DNA from: Capilliphycus robustus
Lineage (GTDB): Bacteria > Cyanobacteriota > Cyanobacteriia > Cyanobacteriales > Microcoleaceae
Length of the DNA: 64,000 bases
NCBI RefSeq assembly: GCF_034932365.1
Contig: NZ_JAYGHR010000065.1
Coordinates: 83,821 to 147,820 of the forward strand
Direction of reading: 5' to 3'
Shown here: one piece after another, positions 10,268-18,173 of the stretch
How positions within the stretch are numbered: the stretch's first letter is position 1
Layout: every line of letters starts with the position of its first letter
The notes under the pieces: generated by a model
Seen by the model: the letters and a program-made list of their open reading frames with translations, nothing else
Told to the model about the DNA's origin: nothing
Databases searched by the model: none
Position numbers and translations under genes: made by a program

Positions 10268-10455
10268 CAGTTCTTTTCCTTGTCCGGCAGTCGTAACCTA
10301 TTCTTTGTTCACTGTTCACTGTAGCCTATTGACTACAACCTCTTTACTGGTCACTGATAACTCTCTTACGAACTTCGCTCTCGGCGGAAACCGCCGGGCC
10401 GCGAGTTCGCGCTGTTCACTGATAACTGTCCCCTGTTCCCTGCTGGATTGAAATC

Positions 10456-11373
10456 ATGGATTTATTGCGATCGCTGCCGATCGGTTTATATTTAGAAGAA
10501 CCAATCACCTGGCTACATCGACTGGATGCGCGAGTCAAACTAGCCTGGTTGATGAGTTTTTTGTTAGCGCCGTTGTTAGCTAACGCCATTTGGCGACTCG
10601 CGTTGGTGGGGTTACTGATTATTATTACTCTTGGTGCGAGAATTCCTTTGCGAGTCTGGAAACGACAAATGGGCTGGCTGCTGATGTTTTGTAGTTTGCT
10701 GTTTGTCGTCAGTTGTATAATGCCCGATGGAATTATCGCCGAACATCAACCCCGTCTCCCCTCTGATGAGATTAGCTTTGCACTCCCTCAACCCCCAGAA
10801 CAGATCACTACACCTTTACCCCAACCCACTTCTTATCGCTATGTGTTAGTCGAGCAAGGGCCATTAAAAATTACTCGCTACTCGGTTGATTTAGGAATTC
10901 GCGTCAGTACATTACTGTTTACACTGGTCTACAGCACCAACTTATATTTGCTGACAACAGCTTCCGAAGAAATCGCCACCGCCATTCAAAATGTGATGGA
11001 ACCCTTGCGACGATTTAACTTACCCGTCACCGAAATCGCCTTAACGTTGACGCTTTCCCTGCGGTTTTTTCCCTTAGTTTTAGAAGAAATTCAAAATTTA
11101 GTCCGCTCTGTGCGAACCCGAGCGATTAACTGGAAAAAACTCGGATTTCGCCGAGCCACTCAAGTTTGGTTGATGATTGCGGAACGCTTGTTAGAAAATT
11201 TATTACTACGAGCCGAACAGATGGCGAGTGCGATGACGGTGAGGGGTTTCACCACTCCTAATCAACATCATGTCAAATGGTATCAACTGCAAATCCGATG
11301 GGTTGATCGGTTCGCACTGGCTGCTTTAACTGTATTCTGGACGCTGCGGTTTATTTTGGGAGCGCAAGCTTAA
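10456..11373 (+). CDS. CbiQ/EcfT-like ECF transporter transmembrane component
   Basis: 305 residues with several hydrophobic segments and the CbiQ/EcfT pattern: an early LHRLDARVKLAWL coupling segment and a later cytoplasmic stretch with LTLSLRFFPLVLEEI and RAEQMASAMTVRGF, equivalent to the A-R-G signatures that bind the ATPase subunits of energy-coupling factor transporters. It would form the permease scaffold of a vitamin or metal uptake system in the plasma membrane. No ATPase or substrate-binding S component is adjacent, so it must work with subunits encoded elsewhere; the substrate cannot be read. Its position upstream of pipX is the usual cyanobacterial arrangement. Confidence 0.85.
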   Translation: MDLLRSLPIGLYLEEPITWLHRLDARVKLAWLMSFLLAPLLANAIWRLALVGLLIIITLGARIPLRVWKRQMGWLLMFCSLLFVVSCIMPDGIIAEHQPRLPSDEISFALPQPPEQITTPLPQPTSYRYVLVEQGPLKITRYSVDLGIRVSTLLFTLVYSTNLYLLTTASEEIATAIQNVMEPLRRFNLPVTEIALTLTLSLRFFPLVLEEIQNLVRSVRTRAINWKKLGFRRATQVWLMIAERLLENLLLRAEQMASAMTVRGFTTPNQHHVKWYQLQIRWVDRFALAALTVFWTLRFILGAQA

Positions 11374-11457
11374 GACGATTTCGGAAAAATTTCAGTCAAA
11401 CCGATTGAAGATTAGTAAATTTTCCAGTACACTTTAACTTTTCAGCCAATTTCAACA

Positions 11458-11486
11458 TTGATCAGTGACCCCGACCCTTCTATAAT
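11458..11486 (+). promoter_or_regulatory. Sigma70-type promoter candidate upstream of pipX
   Basis: TTGATC (11458-11463) and TATAAT (11481-11486) are separated by exactly 17 bases, about 100 bases after the cbiQ-like stop. Transcription from here would give pipX a leader of roughly 450 bases. No GTA-N8-TAC NtcA site was seen in this spacer. Confidence 0.5.
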
Positions 11487-11949
11487 TGTAAATCTCAGAT
11501 AGCTCTATCCTAGAGACTACCTCGGACTGGTTTTCTGAGTATCCTCAAAGCACTGGGGATGAGGGGGATGTTTTACAGAATCTATAAAGGTAAAGTTTAC
11601 ATTAACAGCAAACCCATAAGCGATGATGCAATTTATAATGATTCGAGCCTGGTCTGATCCCAAATTTTAAGTTCTCAAGTCCTGCTATCAAGGATCTGAG
11701 AATCCGCTCAGTTGAACCTCAGAAACTCACTCTAGTAACCCTAGAAAACAGTCAAAAACAACAGAGATCATCTTACAGGAGAAAGAATTTATTGGAGGGG
11801 AGGATGTCAACAACCTTGTTCAGTATCCTGTCTAGATATCTGGATCTTTATGACTGCCAATAGATGGTAGAGTTAGATTTCATAACTTGCTCAATCTGAC
11901 TGCTATCGACTGTTTTAGAGAGCTACTTATTTGCTAAATTTTAGGCTGA
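11487..11949 (+). other. Long untranslated leader region of pipX
   Basis: About 460 bases between the candidate promoter and pipX. No conserved RNA family was recognised. One small reading frame (11559-11657) lies inside. The stretch 11680-11720 has modest self-complementarity (ATCAAGGATCTGAGAATCCGCT) that could fold. Confidence 0.4.
11559..11657 (+). CDS. Possible 32-residue small protein in the pipX leader
   Basis: ATG 11559 opens a 32-codon frame (MRGMFYRIYKGKV...) ending in TGA at 11657. A second in-frame ATG at 11568 is preceded by GAGGGGG, which resembles a ribosome binding site but is too close for that ATG. The peptide is basic-aromatic at its start and not a recognised family. It could be a leader peptide or chance. 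Low confidence. Confidence 0.2.
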   Translation: MRGMFYRIYKGKVYINSKPISDDAIYNDSSLV

Positions 11950-12219
11950 ATGACAACTGAAACTTACATGAATCACCCCAACTTTGGCTTACTGTTTAGA
12001 GTATGTCAAGTTGAGGATAATCAAGAACTGTTTACCACGCTGTACGCCCAACGACTGTTTTTTTTAGTCACTCACGGGCCAAGCGGTTTGAAATTTGAAC
12101 CCGTTAGCCGTTCAGACGCCCGACTGGTTGTAGAAATCCGTCTGAGAATGTTGCGCCGAACAGGCCAGGTTGAAGAACATAAAAATCTACAAGTCATTCA
12201 TCAACGCACATTTCAATAA
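11950..12219 (+). CDS. pipX: PII-interacting protein X, co-activator of NtcA
   Basis: 89 residues, the exact family length, with the conserved N-terminal Tudor-like domain (NHPNFGLLFRV, LYAQRLFFLV, FEPVSRSDARLVVE) and C-terminal helices (RLRMLRRTG). PipX shuttles between the PII signalling protein and the global nitrogen regulator NtcA, stabilising NtcA in its active 2-oxoglutarate-bound form when nitrogen is short (established in Synechococcus). It is followed 123 bases later by pipY (yggS), the known partner gene. The start ATG yields MTTETYMNHP, aligned with characterised PipX proteins. Confidence 0.96.
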   Translation: MTTETYMNHPNFGLLFRVCQVEDNQELFTTLYAQRLFFLVTHGPSGLKFEPVSRSDARLVVEIRLRMLRRTGQVEEHKNLQVIHQRTFQ

Positions 12220-12342
12220 CTTTGGGGTGTTTATTGTTTGTGGTTTCACGAGAGAATAAGAAAGGGAAAAGAAGACAGAGAGAACCCAGGTTTTCCTGAC
12301 ATCCGACTTTCCCTCCCTTCTCGAACCACGCATCACGAAATT

Positions 12343-13014
12343 ATGACCCATTCCATCGCCGAACGTATTGCTGAAATTCGCTCCCAAGTCCCCGATTCTG
12401 TGCGAATCGTTGCTGTCACCAAAACAGTATCGGCTGATGTGATTCGTATCGCCTACGCAGCCGGAATCCGGGATTTTGGCGAAAATCGCATTCAAGAGGC
12501 GATGGAAAAACAAGAGCAACTGCAAGATTTGTCCGATATCACCTGGCATTTAATTGGTCATATCCAAACCAACAAAGCGATAAAAGCTGTGCAGCACTTT
12601 CAATGGATTCACTCCGTTGATAGCCTCAAACTCGCTCAACGCCTAGACAGACTCGCTGAAGAATCGGGTTGTCAGCCTCAAGTCTGCCTACAAGTTAAGA
12701 TTTTAAGCGATCCCAATAAATATGGTTGGAGTGTTTCTCAACTTTTAGACGACTTAGCGGAACTTAATCAATGCCAGCACATTCAAATTCAAGGTCTAAT
12801 GACTATTCCCCCATTAGGATTAAATGATTCGGAAACGTTGAATGTCTTTCAGCAAACGGCAGAGTTGGCCCAAAAAATTCAGCAGCAAGGATGGTCAAAT
12901 TTAGACCTAAAACATCTGTCAATGGGAATGTCTGGGGATTATACTTTAGCTATACAAGCAGGTGCAACAATGATTCGGCCTGGACAAATTCTCTTTGGTG
13001 CGCGTACAACCTAA
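12343..13014 (+). CDS. pipY: PLP homeostasis protein (YggS/PLPBP, PipY)
   Basis: 223 residues. A fold-type III PLP-binding protein: the lysine that binds pyridoxal phosphate is in VAVTKTVSADVI, followed by FGENRIQEA, WHLIGHIQTNK and LSMGMSGDYTLAIQAGA, all signatures of the YggS/COG0325 family. It is not known to be catalytic but controls PLP and amino/keto acid balance; in cyanobacteria it is PipY, linked to PipX. The frame extends upstream to 12238, but those 35 residues (MWFHERIRKG...) are unlike the family, so ATG 12343 is chosen. It is followed by sepF, an arrangement shared with many Gram-positive bacteria. Confidence 0.95.
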   Translation: MTHSIAERIAEIRSQVPDSVRIVAVTKTVSADVIRIAYAAGIRDFGENRIQEAMEKQEQLQDLSDITWHLIGHIQTNKAIKAVQHFQWIHSVDSLKLAQRLDRLAEESGCQPQVCLQVKILSDPNKYGWSVSQLLDDLAELNQCQHIQIQGLMTIPPLGLNDSETLNVFQQTAELAQKIQQQGWSNLDLKHLSMGMSGDYTLAIQAGATMIRPGQILFGARTT

Positions 13015-13137
13015 ACAAGATAGTATATTTTCTGGTAAAGCTATCGAGTTCGAGAAAAACTGACTATAGTCAATCCCTGCTAGCTCCCCTAAAATGGGTG
13101 TCTAGTCGGGAGAAAGAGTCGTTATGGAGAAGAAACC

Positions 13138-13749
13138 GTGAACTCTATTTTTGGTAAGCTACGGGATTTTGTAGGACTCAATGACTCTGTTGAGTACGAT
13201 TATGAATACGATGAAATGGAGGGGGATCAATATCAAAATGTTTATCAGCCTCCCCAAGAACTCGCTTCCCCTGCACCCGTAGAGGAAGAACGTCGGAGCG
13301 TCCGTCGCCCTAGAGAACGGACAGTTGGGGCTACTAACCCTACAGCAAGTACGGTAACATCAGAAGGATTGGGGTCAACCATGAACAATGTGATCGGTAT
13401 GCCAGGAGCGTTAAACGGAATTTCAGAAGTCGTGGTCATGGAACCTCGTACTTTTGAAGAAATGCCTGCGGCTATTAGAGCGCTCAAAGAAAGAAAGTCT
13501 GTCGTTCTCAATCTCACCATGATGGACCCAGACCAAGCCCAAAGAGCAGTAGACTTCGTAGCTGGAGGAACCTACGCCCTTGATGGTCATCAAGAACGAA
13601 TTGGTGAAAGCATTTTCCTGTTTACGCCCAGTTGTGTTCAAGTTAGAACTCAGTCAGGCGTGATGAACGAAATGCCCAGCCAAGGACGCACTCGCATTCC
13701 TTCCCCGATGACTTCGATGTGGCAATCCGAGAAACAAGCGGTGCAGTAG
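13138..13749 (+). CDS. sepF: Cell division protein SepF (Cdv2)
   Basis: 203 residues, starting at GTG 13138 preceded by GGAGAAG. The N-terminal amphipathic membrane-binding helix reads MNSIFGKLRDFVGL; a disordered acidic and Pro/Arg-rich linker follows; the C-terminal SepF core covers about residues 95-180 (VVVMEPRTFEEM, VVLNLTMMDPDQAQRAVDFVAG, FLFTPSCVQV). SepF tethers FtsZ to the membrane and aligns protofilaments; it is essential for septation in cyanobacteria. The gene is normally followed directly by proC; here a tnpB element intervenes. Confidence 0.96.
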   Translation: MNSIFGKLRDFVGLNDSVEYDYEYDEMEGDQYQNVYQPPQELASPAPVEEERRSVRRPRERTVGATNPTASTVTSEGLGSTMNNVIGMPGALNGISEVVVMEPRTFEEMPAAIRALKERKSVVLNLTMMDPDQAQRAVDFVAGGTYALDGHQERIGESIFLFTPSCVQVRTQSGVMNEMPSQGRTRIPSPMTSMWQSEKQAVQ

Positions 13750-13826
13750 TAGCGTTATCCAAGTCAGAGATCAGAAATCAGACTTTACAATTGCTGACCA
13801 CTGACTCTGACATTTTACACTCAACA

Positions 13827-15116
13827 AGTAAACTACCCATCGCCAACGCAAAGCTTTTGGCAGAGGCTCTATCCCTAACCCACCCCATCAGGAAACAACA
13901 AAAGTTGCCCCTCTAATTGACAAGAATAGGTCGAGATTTCAGACTGGTTTACAACAGCCCCTAACTGAGCAATATTCAACGCTCCATTAACGTCAGCGTC
14001 ATGTTCAAAACCGCAAAAACCACACTTAAACACTTTTCCCTGACGGTAAGACTTTCCCGGTTCGGGGTGGATGTGGTGGCATATCGAACAGGTCTGAGAT
14101 GTGTACCTTGGAGCAACCAAAATCACGTCAACTCCGGCAATACAAGCTTTGTACTCGGTAAACAAGCGCAACTGATAAAAAGCCCATCGGTTGATTTCGG
14201 TGAGGGTTTTCTTTCTAACTTTTGTTCTCAGCCGAATGCCCGACAAATCTTCAAAAGCAATTGCAGAATTAAGCTGTTGAGCAACTTCAACAAGCTGTTT
14301 GCTGATGTTGTGATTGACCCATTTTTGAAACCTCGATTCCTTCCCAGAGAGCCTCCTGAGCAGGCGTTTACTGCTTTTGGTGCGTTTGGATTGTATCGAG
14401 GCGCGAACGCGAACAAACCTACTTCGGGTTTCCCTCAACTGCGTTCCATCCCAGGATTTTCCGGTGGAAGTAGTTGCAATATCTCTCAGTCCCAAATCTA
14501 CCCCCAAAACCTTCGGCGTTTTATTTTTGGGTTGAGTGGGAACTTCTACAACGATATTGATGTAATAGTTGCCATTTCTGCTCTTAGAAAGAGTGGCACT
14601 TGTGGGAGATTGACCCCGAAGCAAAGCGATTTGATATCCACCAATTTTCAGGCTAAAATTAACCCGTCCAGACTTCAGCGTTACTCCAACTTTTTGCGAG
14701 GATTCAATATATTTAAACGTCCGAGCGTCAAGGTTGATGCTGGTGGGTCGAAACTTGTGAATTTGTTTGGTGGCTTTGCGCTGATTAATCACCCTTCTGA
14801 TTGCCTGACAGACGTGATTGGCTTTCAGTCCCGTCGCCTCTCTGACTGGCTTGTAAACCAGATGGTGCAGTTTGGTGGTGTTCCAACAGTTGTTTTCTTT
14901 TGCTACTTGGAATATGCGGTTGCAGGCATCGGAAAATCCCACCAGAGTTTCGTTGACCCGCTCGGTAAAGTCTGGTGGGGCTATCAGCTTGCATTTAACC
15001 GTAATTACTTGTGTCATGGCTCTATTATACTCATCTGAGTGTAGCAGAGTTGTAAATTTTAGTGGAGCGGCATTCCTCCTATCGCGAACGTAAACTTATG
15101 GCGGGGGTCTCCTGCC
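13827..15116 (-). mobile_element. Solo IS200/IS605-type tnpB element (IS1341-like)
   Basis: The element lies between sepF and proC and carries only tnpB, no tnpA transposase. A probable right-end/guide-RNA scaffold motif, GCGATGGGTAGTTTACT read on the minus strand (13827-13843), lies downstream of tnpB; the same GCGATGGG..AGT motif follows the second tnpB at the window end. At the other side an imperfect subterminal hairpin (GGCAGGAGACCCCCGCC on the minus strand, 15100-15116) may mark the left end. Both boundaries are inferred, not proven by comparison with an empty site. Confidence 0.55.
13875..15017 (-). CDS. tnpB: TnpB RNA-guided endonuclease
   Basis: 380 residues and apparently intact. 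RuvC catalytic acids are present: Asp174 in LGVDLGLRDIA, Glu256 in AFEDLSG and Asp342 in DADVNGALNI. The zinc ribbon has CxxC pairs at Cys310/313 and Cys332/335. TnpB uses an RNA made from the transposon's right end to cut DNA next to a short adjacent motif, which maintains the element (established for ISDra2 and relatives). No tnpA is nearby, so movement would need a helper in trans. A TATAAT box lies only seven bases upstream of the ATG on the minus strand (15024-15029), suggesting an almost leaderless transcript. Wrong-strand open frames overlapping it are shadows. Confidence 0.93.
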   Translation of the reverse strand: MTQVITVKCKLIAPPDFTERVNETLVGFSDACNRIFQVAKENNCWNTTKLHHLVYKPVREATGLKANHVCQAIRRVINQRKATKQIHKFRPTSINLDARTFKYIESSQKVGVTLKSGRVNFSLKIGGYQIALLRGQSPTSATLSKSRNGNYYINIVVEVPTQPKNKTPKVLGVDLGLRDIATTSTGKSWDGTQLRETRSRFVRVRASIQSKRTKSSKRLLRRLSGKESRFQKWVNHNISKQLVEVAQQLNSAIAFEDLSGIRLRTKVRKKTLTEINRWAFYQLRLFTEYKACIAGVDVILVAPRYTSQTCSICHHIHPEPGKSYRQGKVFKCGFCGFEHDADVNGALNIAQLGAVVNQSEISTYSCQLEGQLLLFPDGVG

Positions 15117-15125
15117 GATTTAAAG

Positions 15126-15953
15126 ATGACAGGATTCAAATTCGGTTTAATTGGTGGCGGGGTGATGGGAGAAGCGCTTCTCTCCCGTTTAATTGCTCAG
15201 AATATCTATCACCCAACAGATGTAATCGTTAGCGAACCCCAGGAGCCGCGTAGAGCGGTTCTTCAGCAACAGTATGGGGTAGAGGTCACAGAGGATAATA
15301 GCCAAGCCGCACAGGTCACAGAGGTGCTGATGTTGGCGGTTAAACCTCAAATCTTAGACACTGTAATTTCAGATTTAGCAGCCCTCAGTTTAGGAGATTC
15401 TCCGAACCCTGAATCTGAGGTGACGATTATTTCGATTTTAGCAGGAGTACCGTTAAGTAAGTTAGAAGCGGCTTTCATTCATCGTCCCGTGATTCGGGTG
15501 ATGCCCAATACTCCCGCTACAGTCGGCGCTGGAATTAGTGCGATCGCTCCCGGTAAAGCTGTTCAACCCCATCATCTCAAACTGGCTGAACAAATTCTAG
15601 CAGCAGTTGGGGACGTTGTGGAAGTACCAGAATATTTGATGGATGCGGTAACAGGGTTATCCGGTTCTGGGCCTGCTTATGTTGCCCTGATGGTTGAGGC
15701 TCTAAGCGATGGCGGTGTAGCAGCAGGACTCCCGAGAGCGATCGCTTCAAAACTGGCTTTACAGACCGTTCTAGGCACCGCAGAATTATTAAAACAGACA
15801 GGTATGCACCCCGCAGAATTGAAAGATCGCGTCACCAGTCCAGGCGGAACTACAATAGCAGGCGTCGGCAAACTCGAACAGGCGGCTTTTCGTTCCGCAT
15901 TAATAGAAGCAGTAAAAGCGGCTTGTGAACGTTCAAAACAGTTAGGAAAGTAA
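15126..15953 (+). CDS. proC: Pyrroline-5-carboxylate reductase
   Basis: 275 residues. NAD(P)-binding Rossmann start FGLIGGGVMGEAL, central VRVMPNTPATVGAGIS and the C-terminal ProC signature region SGSGPAYVALMVEAL through SPGGTTIAGVGKLE. It catalyses the last step of proline synthesis, reducing pyrroline-5-carboxylate with NAD(P)H in the cytoplasm. The ATG at 15126 gives the standard N-terminus; no Shine-Dalgarno is visible, and the likely left end of the tnpB element lies only about ten bases upstream, so the native ribosome site and promoter may have been displaced. Direct repeats begin shortly after the stop. Confidence 0.96.
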   Translation: MTGFKFGLIGGGVMGEALLSRLIAQNIYHPTDVIVSEPQEPRRAVLQQQYGVEVTEDNSQAAQVTEVLMLAVKPQILDTVISDLAALSLGDSPNPESEVTIISILAGVPLSKLEAAFIHRPVIRVMPNTPATVGAGISAIAPGKAVQPHHLKLAEQILAAVGDVVEVPEYLMDAVTGLSGSGPAYVALMVEALSDGGVAAGLPRAIASKLALQTVLGTAELLKQTGMHPAELKDRVTSPGGTTIAGVGKLEQAAFRSALIEAVKAACERSKQLGK

Positions 15954-15972
15954 CAGAAAAAGGAGAAAAAAA

Positions 15973-16400
15973 CACCAAGACACAAAGAAATCAAATCTTC
16001 GTGACTTTGTGCCTTTGTGGTAATTTTAGGAGGATAAACCACCAAGACACTAAGACACTAAGCAAGCATCTCTTTCTGCCTTTGTGGTAATTTTAGGAGG
16101 ATAAACCACTATAGCGGTGTGCGCTCGTATGAGGTACAAACCAGAAACCCGGTTTCTAGCAGAAACCGGGTTTCTACCCAATCGGTGCTGTACCTCACAG
16201 AACTGAAAACTGCTATAAGACACTAAGACACTAAGAAATCAAATATTTTGGCTTTTGTGATCATTTGTAGGAGGATAAACCACCAAGACACTAAGAAATC
16301 AAATCTTCGTGACTTTGTGCCTTTGTGGTAATTTGTCGGAGGATAAACCACTAAGACACTAAGACACTAAGAAATAAAATCTTTTGGCTTTTGTGGTAAT
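15973..16400. repeat. Tandem array of five ~66-bp repeats
   Basis: Five head-to-tail copies of a unit with the pattern CACCAAGACACTAAGA...TTTGTGCCTTTGTGG-TAATTTTAGGAGGATAAAC fill the proC to methyltransferase spacer. The units differ by small insertions (an extra GACACTAA) and substitutions. Each contains an imperfect inverted repeat (CACCAAGACACAAAG versus CTTTGTGCCTTTGTGG). One copy is split by a MITE (16112-16215). Single relics occur near 7210-7270 and, beyond the methyltransferase, at 17360-17400. No unique spacers separate the copies, so it is not CRISPR. Confidence 0.85.
16112..16215. mobile_element. 104-bp MITE with TA target duplication
   Basis: Imperfect ~28-bp terminal inverted repeats: left TAGCGGTGTGCG...TGAGGTAC, right (reverse complement) TAGCAGTTTTCA...TGAGGTAC. 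TA dinucleotides flank both ends (16110-16111 and 16216-16217). Removing the element and one TA restores CCACTAAGACAC, the sequence of the sibling repeat copy at about 16350, so an empty site exists a few hundred bases away. The centre holds the palindrome AGAAACCCGGTTTCT-AGC-AGAAACCGGGTTTCT (16143-16175). TA targets suggest mobilisation by an IS630/Tc1-mariner-type transposase, none of which is in the window. Confidence 0.8.
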
Positions 16401-16427
16401 TTTCGCGATCGCTTTAAAAACTGATGA

Positions 16428-17348
16428 ATGAGTAATAGATTAACAAAATACAATTTCACGTTTATTGATTTATTTGCGGGAATTGGGGGAATTCGTATTC
16501 CTTTTGAGGAACTGGGGGGAAAATGTGTGTTTTCTTCTGAATGGAATGAAGCCGCCCAAAAAACCTATCAAGCAAATTTTGGTGAATGTCCTTTAGGTGA
16601 TATTACCACCATTGATCCTTGTTTGATTCCTCAACATGATATTTTATTGGCGGGGTTTCCCTGTCAAGCGTTTAGTATTATTGGCAAAATGGCAGGGTTT
16701 AATGAAGCCAGAGGAACGTTATTTTATAATATTGAGATGATTTTAAGAGAACATCTTCCTCAAGCGTTTTTATTGGAAAATGTCAAACAGCTTAGAACTC
16801 ACGACAAGGGAAAAACGTTTAAAGTTATTACCGAACTCCTGCAAAATCTAGGTTATCACATTTATACAGAAGTTCTCAATGCGCTAGATTTTGGTTTACC
16901 GCAAAAGCGAGAACGAACTTATATTGTTGGATTTTTAGATAACATCAATTTTGACTTTCCCAAACCCGTAAAAAAAAGAATGAGTTTATCCGATATATTA
17001 GAACCCGATGAAAAAGTTGATCAAAGTTTGTTTGCTTCTGAGTTTATCCAACAAAAGAGAATTAACAAATTGAAAGTTAAGCCCTTTTATCCATCAATTT
17101 GGCATGAAAATAAATCGGGAAATATTTCTGTGCTTCCCTATTCCTGCGCTTTGAGAAGTGGGGCTTCTTATAACTATCTTTTAGTGAATGGAATTCGACG
17201 TCTATCGTCACGGGAACTTTTACGTTTGCAAGGCTTTCCAGAATCGTTTAAAATCGTTGTATCTCACGCTGAAATCAGAAAACAAACGGGTAATAGTGTT
17301 CCGGTTCCAGTCGTTAGAGCGATCGCCAAACAGATGTTAAAAGCCTGA
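16428..17348 (+). CDS. C5-cytosine DNA methyltransferase
   Basis: 306 residues with the ordered motifs of m5C methyltransferases: I FIDLFAGIGGIRIPF, IV GFPCQAFSIIGK with catalytic Cys, VI LLENVKQL, VIII QKRERTYIVGF, then a short target-recognition region and motifs IX/X ending in RRLSSRELLRLQGFP and KQTGNSVPVPVV. It transfers a methyl group from SAM to cytosine in a specific DNA site that cannot be read from sequence. No restriction endonuclease is adjacent, so it is a solo enzyme or a restriction-modification orphan. It is flanked on both sides by copies of the CACCAAGACAC/CTTTGTGG repeat. GCGATCGC lies just upstream, at about 16405. Confidence 0.92.
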   Translation: MSNRLTKYNFTFIDLFAGIGGIRIPFEELGGKCVFSSEWNEAAQKTYQANFGECPLGDITTIDPCLIPQHDILLAGFPCQAFSIIGKMAGFNEARGTLFYNIEMILREHLPQAFLLENVKQLRTHDKGKTFKVITELLQNLGYHIYTEVLNALDFGLPQKRERTYIVGFLDNINFDFPKPVKKRMSLSDILEPDEKVDQSLFASEFIQQKRINKLKVKPFYPSIWHENKSGNISVLPYSCALRSGASYNYLLVNGIRRLSSRELLRLQGFPESFKIVVSHAEIRKQTGNSVPVPVVRAIAKQMLKA

Positions 17349-17418
17349 AAGAAACAACAAAAAGCCCATCTTTGTGTCTTTGTATCTTTGTGGTTTTTCT
17401 TCTTTATCGTCAATGAAT

Positions 17419-18096
17419 TTATTGCTGTTCTGTCGATAAAGTTTGACCAATGCGGGGTTCGGTTCCTTTTAATAACCGTTCAATATTCGTTCGATGACGC
17501 CAGATGACGTAAATTCCGCCAACAATCGCAAAAATTTGATAAGGTAAAGGTTGATTTGTAATCACCATTAAACTGGCAATTCCTATCGCTCCTGCAATAG
17601 AACTCAGAGAAACAATGCGAGAAATTGCTAGAAATAAGCCAAAAATCCCCAAGGTGGCTAAACCCAATTGCCAATTTAAAGCGAGTAAAATCCCTAAACT
17701 GGTTGCCACCGCTTTTCCGCCTTGAAAGCCAATCCAAACGGGTTTAGTATGACCTAAAAGAGCCATTAAACCCGCTCCTGTTGCTATCCAATATAAGAAC
17801 AGATTAACATCTTGAATATTCGCAGAAGCAGCAATTTGAGGGGTAATTTCTAAAGCATAAACAAAGAAAACCAATGCGATCGCCAAAACCCCTTTAAGGA
17901 CATCAACCAACAACACAAACGACGCCGGAGACTTGCCACAACTTCTTAAAACATTCGTCGCACCCGTTGAACCCGAACCCACAGATCGCAAATCAATTCC
18001 ATAGAATGTTCTAGCCACTAGATAGCCAGTGGGAATAGAACCTAACAAATAACCCGCTACTAACAACCCAAAATTTAATCCAGTCCACTCAAGCAT
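17419..18096 (-). CDS. plsY: Glycerol-3-phosphate acyltransferase PlsY
   Basis: 225 residues, polytopic. PlsY motifs are evident: GYLLGSIPTGYLVARTF near the start, GSGSTGATNVLRSCGK with the conserved Ser/Arg/Gly residues, and GFQGGKAVATSLGILLAL further on, then IWRHRTNIERLLKGTEPRIG at the end. It acylates glycerol-3-phosphate from acyl-phosphate, the first committed step of phospholipid and galactolipid synthesis, in the plasma membrane. It is the last gene of a minus-strand run starting at the MlaE-like permease. Convergent with the DNA methyltransferase, with only 70 bases between. Confidence 0.95.
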   Translation of the reverse strand: MLEWTGLNFGLLVAGYLLGSIPTGYLVARTFYGIDLRSVGSGSTGATNVLRSCGKSPASFVLLVDVLKGVLAIALVFFVYALEITPQIAASANIQDVNLFLYWIATGAGLMALLGHTKPVWIGFQGGKAVATSLGILLALNWQLGLATLGIFGLFLAISRIVSLSSIAGAIGIASLMVITNQPLPYQIFAIVGGIYVIWRHRTNIERLLKGTEPRIGQTLSTEQQ

Positions 18097-18173
18097 CTTT
18101 CTCTACCCAATGCGCCATACTCACTTTTAAACAATAATGCAAAATCAGCCCGCCCCTACAAAACTGTTCCCTG

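Noticed and set aside
12187..12549. 120-codon minus-strand frame opposite the pipX-pipY junction
   Set aside because: It overlaps two well-supported genes and has no family signature.
14001..15038. 345-codon plus-strand open frame opposite tnpB
   Set aside because: It is fully antisense to an intact TnpB with complete catalytic residues; the translation has no domain pattern and depends on the codon bias of the real gene.
15973..16400. Possible CRISPR array
   Set aside because: The repeated units are contiguous and similar across their full length with no unique spacers; no cas gene is nearby.
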